A stretch of 26,738 nt of DNA from a virus, in the IMG/VR virus record IMGVR_UViG_3300031227_000346, positions 1 to 26,738 of that record. One strand, given 5' to 3'. The number at the start of each line of letters is the position of its first letter. Position 1 is the stretch's first letter. The notes under the pieces are model-generated. The model had not been told where the DNA came from. It saw nothing but the letters and a program-made list of their open reading frames with translations, and did not search any database. Below are positions 22,604 through 26,738 of the stretch, piece after piece. A program made the position numbers and the translations under genes.

Positions 22604-23137
22604 ATGAAACGTATTGCTATAATCTCAAACGGCCCCTCGGCGTGGATGTTCTCAGAAGCTAATCGCGATGATTATGATGTCATTATTGGCGTCAATGGCC
22701 GCGTTGCGTGTTTCCAGTGCGACTGGTGGTGCTTTGTAGACTTTTCAACATTCATAAACGTGAAGCCGATAAACCATCCCAGGTTATTCCTGGCCCAAAA
22801 TGCAATCGATAAATTGCACAGCTTCGTCCCCGAGCGTGCGAATGAACTTGATGACTACGAGTTGCTCATACAGGATCAGATTGCACTGCCTCTGTTTCCT
22901 GACGATATGCCGAAATGGAATTCGTTTAGCGGCTTACCAGCACCTGTGCTAGCGTGGCATTTAGGCGCTGAAGAAATTCATGTTTTCGGGGCTGACATGG
23001 ACGGGGTGTTAGACCATGATGGATTACCCAGTGCTTCACGGCACAATAAAAGATGGGGCCGTGAGCGTTATATCTGGATTCAGATTACACAGACCTTGCT
23101 TAAATTAGGTGTAAGAATCTGGAGAATCCTACCGTGA
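22604..23137 (+). CDS. GNGPS-motif protein, DUF115/GT42-like (177 aa)
   Basis: ATG at 22604, two bases after the previous stop. Start MKRIAIISNGPSAWMFSE contains the N-G-P-S motif of DUF115-type and sialyltransferase GT42-like proteins; IIGVNGRVACFQCDWWCFVD and HVFGADMDG are typical of the same fold. Such proteins transfer activated sugars or act on glycosylation substrates. It is the last gene of the glycan island. The GTG of the tail gene overlaps its TGA. Confidence 0.6.
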   Translation: MKRIAIISNGPSAWMFSEANRDDYDVIIGVNGRVACFQCDWWCFVDFSTFINVKPINHPRLFLAQNAIDKLHSFVPERANELDDYELLIQDQIALPLFPDDMPKWNSFSGLPAPVLAWHLGAEEIHVFGADMDGVLDHDGLPSASRHNKRWGRERYIWIQITQTLLKLGVRIWRILP

Positions 23138-23706
23138 GCACTCGCATGAATCTTAGTGGTTTTAAGAAGTTCCGCGCTAAGGTAAAACAAGGTTTGCGTG
23201 GTGGTGGAACAGGGCCAATAGATAATATGCTTAAGGCTTGGGGCGCAAGATATCTTACGTTTGTTCGTAGGCGATATTCAAAATTCAGCCGGGGCGGGGG
23301 CGATTGGAAGCCACTGGCTGAAAGTACGAAAAAGGCCCGTCGCGGTGGTGGAAAGCGGAGAAAAACCCGCAGTGCCAGAGCGACAACAAAAACTACTTCA
23401 AGGGGTTCTGGTAAGAAATTCGCTATTCTCAGGAATACTGGTGTATTGCTCAAAGCATTAACGATTGGAGCATCTGGTAATCTTTTCAAGCGGAGGGCTG
23501 GTGGTATTCAGGTTGGCTTCGGTGGCCCGGCCAAACATCGGGGTGGAAAGGCAAAAATAGCAGACATCGCGGCATATCATAATACGGGTGGGAAAAACCT
23601 GCCAAAGCGTGAAATTTTGGTTAAACCTGACGCGAGAACAATTCGTGCTATGAAAGCAGCAGCCGTTAAATACGTAGGTAAGGTAGGAAGAGATAGTATG
23701 ATATGA
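23134..23706 (+). CDS. Phage virion morphogenesis protein, Mu G-like (190 aa)
   Basis: GTG at 23134 in the GTGA overlap; an ATG at 23146 is an alternative. Early WGARYLTFVRRRYSKFSRGG then WKPLAESTKK is the signature of phage virion morphogenesis (gpG/gpS-like) proteins, which complete the tail or join it to the head. The rest is very rich in Arg, Lys and Gly and ends IQVGFGG, AAYHNTGGKNLPKREIL, also typical. Translation from a GTG that overlaps the glycan island suggests that the island is transcribed with the tail genes. Confidence 0.8.
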   Translation: MSTRMNLSGFKKFRAKVKQGLRGGGTGPIDNMLKAWGARYLTFVRRRYSKFSRGGGDWKPLAESTKKARRGGGKRRKTRSARATTKTTSRGSGKKFAILRNTGVLLKALTIGASGNLFKRRAGGIQVGFGGPAKHRGGKAKIADIAAYHNTGGKNLPKREILVKPDARTIRAMKAAAVKYVGKVGRDSMI

Positions 23707-24194
23707 CTGCATTGATAACAGACCCGTTTACACAGATTTACAATGCTATATGGACTGTGCTTGAGAATCACAGTGGCATAACGGGTAAAGTGCGTCTGAA
23801 GAATCGCATTAAATTATCGGGAACTGACAAGAACCCTTATAAATCGACTGTTCTCGGTGCTGATTTGCCCGAACTTTTACTTGAACCAACCGGCGGCGGC
23901 GGGTTTTTGTGGACATCCACAGGCTTGCAGATGACAACGAACTTTCAACTTCGCCTTGCCGCTGGTGATTTGAGGGTACAAAAACAACTATTTCCAATCA
24001 AGTGGGAACTCATTCGTGCCTTGAAACAAACGCGAACTAATCTTGATCTTTCGTTTGTGAAAAATACCGAAATAACAGATATAGGCGAGAGTACAGAAGG
24101 CGCAGAGGCGACGCGCGGAACACCGCAATGGGTTGGGCTTTTTGAAATCGCAGTGCAGATATATTTTACAGATACAGAATTGCAGACAGATTAG
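23703..24194 (+). CDS. Tail-terminator/Mu gp37-like protein (163 aa)
   Basis: ATG overlaps the previous stop. The product starts with an amphipathic helix (FTQIYNAIWTVLENHSGI), then beta strands (MTTNFQLRLAAGDLRVQ, WVGLFEIAVQIYFTD). This layout and position between the gpG-like gene and the tube genes resemble DUF1834/gp37-type proteins that close the tail tube at the head end. No catalytic motif; identity is by position and general layout. Confidence 0.55.
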   Translation: MTALITDPFTQIYNAIWTVLENHSGITGKVRLKNRIKLSGTDKNPYKSTVLGADLPELLLEPTGGGGFLWTSTGLQMTTNFQLRLAAGDLRVQKQLFPIKWELIRALKQTRTNLDLSFVKNTEITDIGESTEGAEATRGTPQWVGLFEIAVQIYFTDTELQTD

Positions 24195-24203
24195 GAGAAA
24201 ATT

Positions 24204-24743
24204 ATGGCATCTTTAATGGACTTGGTAACAACAATCAAGGTTAGCATCAATTCAACAGCCAGTAAGACTGTTGGACTCGTTGCCGCGTCTGGCCCGCTTA
24301 ACAATACGTTTAAGGAAACAATGGCTGACGGTAGCAGTAGCGGTCAGGCCGATTTGGTTTACACAGCTAGTGATACATTAGTATCTGGAGCTGATACAAC
24401 TATCGATTTGCTTGGTGCGTTGGAAACGGTTTTTGGGGACGAGTTAAACTTTGCAAAAATCAAAGCGATTTTCATTCGTAACAATATCGCTGTAACTGGT
24501 TCTACATTGATAGTCGGCGGTGCTGCTTCCAATGCTTTTGATGGGCCGTGGGCAGACAGTACAGACAAATCTAATGTCGAACCGACGGGTACTGCTACTG
24601 ATGCAATGTGGGGATTTGTACAAATGAATCCCGGTACCGGTTGGACAGTAGACGCAACACATCAGAATTTGAAATTAGAACACGATGCCGGCGATTCAAA
24701 TGATATCGACTACGACATCGTTATTATCGGAACATCAACATAG
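24204..24743 (+). CDS. Phage tail structural protein (179 aa)
   Basis: ATG after TAGGAGAAAATT. The product starts MASLMDLVTTIKVSINSTAS and is Thr/Ala/Asp rich and beta-strand rich (KIKAIFIRNNIAVTGSTLIV). The features suit a virion protein of the tail. It is followed by a shorter tube-like gene; the two may be paired as a tail structural protein and tube, but the roles cannot be separated from sequence alone. No known motif. Confidence 0.5.
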   Translation: MASLMDLVTTIKVSINSTASKTVGLVAASGPLNNTFKETMADGSSSGQADLVYTASDTLVSGADTTIDLLGALETVFGDELNFAKIKAIFIRNNIAVTGSTLIVGGAASNAFDGPWADSTDKSNVEPTGTATDAMWGFVQMNPGTGWTVDATHQNLKLEHDAGDSNDIDYDIVIIGTST

Positions 24744-24768
24744 ATAGATAGAACAAGGAGCTTTTCAA

Positions 24769-25119
24769 ATGGCAGTTAAATCAGCAAAATCAGGAACAGT
24801 ATCATGGGACGGTGCTCTCAGTGATGTAACGAATATCGACGTCACCAATGTTAATGATGTCAAGGAATATGCGTCCAGTTCGACAAGTGGCGAGAAATCC
24901 CGCAGGGCAGGACACAGCGATACGACTGGTTCGTTCACCCTGAAGTCAGACACCTTTACGTTTGACGAGGGCGATAGTGGAACATTGGTTGTCACCAGCG
25001 ACGGGTCGGAAGAGCTTTTCAACGGCACCGCCATGATAATTGACGTCGCTTACAGCGTACCTGTCGAGGGTGGTGATATCATCGAATGTGCAGTTTCATG
25101 GGGTCAGATGCCGACATAG
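24769..25119 (+). CDS. Tail tube protein (116 aa)
   Basis: ATG at 24769 after AAGGAG. Short all-beta product: GTVSWDGALSDVTNIDVTN, EYASSSTSGEKSRRAGHS, GSFTLKSDTFTFDEG, NGTAMIIDVAYSVPVEGGDI, ending AVSWGQMPT. This is the plan of short phage tube proteins (a two-sheet barrel in which the EYASS-type loop and the Gly-Thr-Ala-x-Ile strand are conserved). It would polymerise into the tail tube around the tape measure encoded two genes later. Confidence 0.68.
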   Translation: MAVKSAKSGTVSWDGALSDVTNIDVTNVNDVKEYASSSTSGEKSRRAGHSDTTGSFTLKSDTFTFDEGDSGTLVVTSDGSEELFNGTAMIIDVAYSVPVEGGDIIECAVSWGQMPT

Positions 25120-25131
25120 TTTGGAGTTACC

Positions 25132-25656
25132 ATGTCAAGCCTGCCTGATCTTGTAGCTGCTCCAGTGCAATTGCGTCTCGGACGCAAGCAACTCCTTTTG
25201 TCACCTTTAACAATTGGTGATCTTGGAATGTACGAGCGGATGGGTGGTCAATACGACTCGCTTATTGATGGCGAAAACTGCAAATTACTTTTCTGGTTAT
25301 CTTTGCGCAAAGAACATCCGTCCATAACTTACAAGCAGGCATCAAAAATGCTCCGTCGTTCGCGAGGCATAAACAATGTTATCGCAGCGTTGGTTTCTCT
25401 TAACGAGTCGGCGTTCAAGACAGAAGAAAAGCAAAACCCTACAGAGCAAAAAGAACCTACCGGCTACGCTCCGATATTCCGGCTATTGTCTCGCGTTTAC
25501 GGGTGGACGGTTCCTGTGATTTCTGCACTCACAATCGAGCAGGTTAATGTTTATTTGCGTGATATTGAGGCTGGCGGAAGTGATAGAATAAAATTCAACA
25601 GCTACGAAGAGGCTCGGCGTTACGTAGACGATAGGCAGAAAGCGAAGGCAGGATAA
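25132..25656 (+). CDS. Tail assembly chaperone-like protein (174 aa)
   Basis: ATG at 25132 after TTGGAG. Product: LLLSPLTIGDLGMYERMGG, an Arg/Lys-rich helical middle, and a late helix; the opening is of the type seen in phage proteins placed between tube and tape measure genes. By position it would be the assembly chaperone (like lambda G) that guides tape and tube assembly. Chaperones often use a programmed frameshift to make a longer form; I see no clear slippery site or second ORF here. Its stop overlaps the tape-measure start (TAATG). Confidence 0.55.
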   Translation: MSSLPDLVAAPVQLRLGRKQLLLSPLTIGDLGMYERMGGQYDSLIDGENCKLLFWLSLRKEHPSITYKQASKMLRRSRGINNVIAALVSLNESAFKTEEKQNPTEQKEPTGYAPIFRLLSRVYGWTVPVISALTIEQVNVYLRDIEAGGSDRIKFNSYEEARRYVDDRQKAKAG

Positions 25657-26738
25657 TGGCATGGAAACTTGGACAAGCATTTGTTGAGTTCTTTGTCAAG
25701 GATGGGAAATTCCGTTCGGGACTTTCACGCGTTGACGCATCGCTTAAAAAGATTCAGGTGGGGATGCGAAGGACTTCTGCTATTGCTCGCAATATGCTAT
25801 TGGCTATGGGGGCCGCAGCCATAGGGGGAATTAAAGCATACGCTGATTTTGAAAAACAGATGGCAATGGTGTCAACCATGCTGTCTGGTAAAGATGTCAA
25901 ATGGATGAAGGTTTTCACCAAAGGCATTAAATCATTGTCGAAAGAGTTTGGGGAAGGCACTGCAGTCCTAGCCAAGGGGATGTATGATATTTTGTCGGCA
26001 TCAATACCTCCGGCAAAAGCCCTTGGGGTTTTAAGGATTGCTACAGAAGCGGCAAAGGGCGGATTCACGGATACTGCAGTTGCGGTTGACGGTATCACAT
26101 CATTGCTTAATGCTTATGGTTTGTCTGCTGCTTATGCTGGAGAAGTCAGCGACAAAATGTTTGCCACTGTAAACAAAGGCAAAATAACATTTGCAGAATT
26201 AGCCGGAAATATCGGCAAGGTTGCGCCATTAGCAAAAGCCGCAGGCGTGAGTATGAATACCCTGCTTGGGTCTCTTGCGAATTTGACAAGAAAAGGTGTT
26301 AAGACAGAGCAGGCCATGACCCAACTAAGGGCGACATTGACTTATGCCGCAAAAGAAGGGAAAACTTTTAGTCAGGTAATAAATGAATTCTCCGGGAAAT
26401 CTCTCGAAGATATTATAGCCAAGGGTGTGCCGCAGGAAAGCGCCGCTGGCATTGCAGCCCTAAGCGCAAATATCAAAGAGCTAGAAGGTGATATTGATAG
26501 TTTGGCAAGTTCAGGTGGCGCTAGACTTGAAGCATTTGCTAAATATCAGAAAACATTCGCATTTCAATGGGGCCAGGCAAAGCAACAAATCATTGCGGTA
26601 GCCAGAGAATTGGGATTGGCATTGATACCAGCGGTTTCAAAGGCTTTGAAATCATTAACCAAGTTTGCAGATAAAATTTCTTCGTTGTCCGAAGCTGAGT
26701 TTAAGAATCTTATCGAGAATGCCAAATTGCTCGGCAAG
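25656..26738 (+). CDS. Tail tape measure protein, 3'-truncated
   Basis: ATG at 25656 overlapping the chaperone stop; the frame runs to the window edge without a stop (361 codons seen). After a short N-terminus (KLGQAFVEFFVKDGKFRSGL) there is a hydrophobic helix and KAYADFEKQMAMVSTMLSG, the standard opening of tape measure proteins. The core GTAVLAKGMYDILSAS, AATEAAKGG, LLNAYGLSAAYAGEVSD, AELAGNIGKVAPLAKAAGV follows. The protein sets tail length and is ejected with the DNA. Compared with the isolated domain at 11745-12113, the same fold is recognisable but the sequences are clearly different subtypes. Confidence 0.88.
   Translation, partial: MAWKLGQAFVEFFVKDGKFRSGLSRVDASLKKIQVGMRRTSAIARNMLLAMGAAAIGGIKAYADFEKQMAMVSTMLSGKDVKWMKVFTKGIKSLSKEFGEGTAVLAKGMYDILSASIPPAKALGVLRIATEAAKGGFTDTAVAVDGITSLLNAYGLSAAYAGEVSDKMFATVNKGKITFAELAGNIGKVAPLAKAAGVSMNTLLGSLANLTRKGVKTEQAMTQLRATLTYAAKEGKTFSQVINEFSGKSLEDIIAKGVPQESAAGIAALSANIKELEGDIDSLASSGGARLEAFAKYQKTFAFQWGQAKQQIIAVARELGLALIPAVSKALKSLTKFADKISSLSEAEFKNLIENAKLLGK

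Noticed and set aside
25132-25700. Programmed frameshift between the chaperone-like and tape-measure genes
   Set aside because: No slippery heptamer seen and no second chaperone ORF; the tape measure begins on the chaperone stop.

Overview
The window is a stretch of a tailed double-stranded DNA bacteriophage (Caudoviricetes), or a prophage, covering most of its structural half. The head genes are of the Mu type: DUF935 portal, Mu F-like minor head protein, Mu I-like protease with a nested scaffold, decoration protein, E-family major capsid protein and DUF1320 connector. No contractile sheath or baseplate gene is seen. A small tail-tube-like gene is followed directly by a chaperone-like gene and a tape-measure gene, so a long flexible tail with a Mu-type head, as in D3112/B3-like siphoviruses, is the best reading. 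Ribosome binding sites of the AGGAG type precede most genes, so the host is a bacterium; its phylum cannot be told from the sequence. No integrase, transposase, replication or lysis gene is certain.

Layout. 1-620: the 3' part of a gene coding for a hexapeptide-repeat protein (thirteen 18-bp repeats). 644-1781: a string of very small plus-strand genes, several with paired cysteines and one with a membrane segment, with re-used start cassettes. 1966-6334: an appendage module ahead of the terminase (deacetylase-like protein, beta-rich virion protein, repeat-bearing fibre-like protein, two small proteins, one membrane protein). 6336-9237: DUF5681-like small terminase and large terminase. The large terminase carries a 322-residue intein, and an HNH homing endonuclease gene lies inside that intein in a different reading frame. 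9247-16101: portal and head genes. They are interrupted at 11518-12345 by a minus-strand cassette with its own near-consensus promoter: a zinc-ribbon-like protein, a detached tape-measure domain and an XRE regulator. 16111-23137: a 7-kb island of eight tightly overlapping glycan-modifying genes (glycosyltransferases and methyltransferases, two of them fusions). 23134-26738: tail genes ending in a truncated tape-measure gene.

How the parts work together. The plus-strand genes form what looks like one late transcript with many ATGA, GTGA or TAATG junctions. Terminase and portal package DNA; protease and scaffold build the prohead; decoration, capsid and connector finish it; the tail genes assemble the tube around the tape measure. 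The glycan island sits between connector and tail-completion genes, so it is probably expressed late and may decorate virions or modify a surface glycan. The minus-strand cassette looks like a moron expressed separately from the late operon.

The most unusual items are the out-of-frame HNH gene inside an intein whose own frame stays open, the reversed tape-measure-domain gene with evidence of a -1 frameshift, the hexapeptide minisatellite gene, and the size of the glycan/methyl island.
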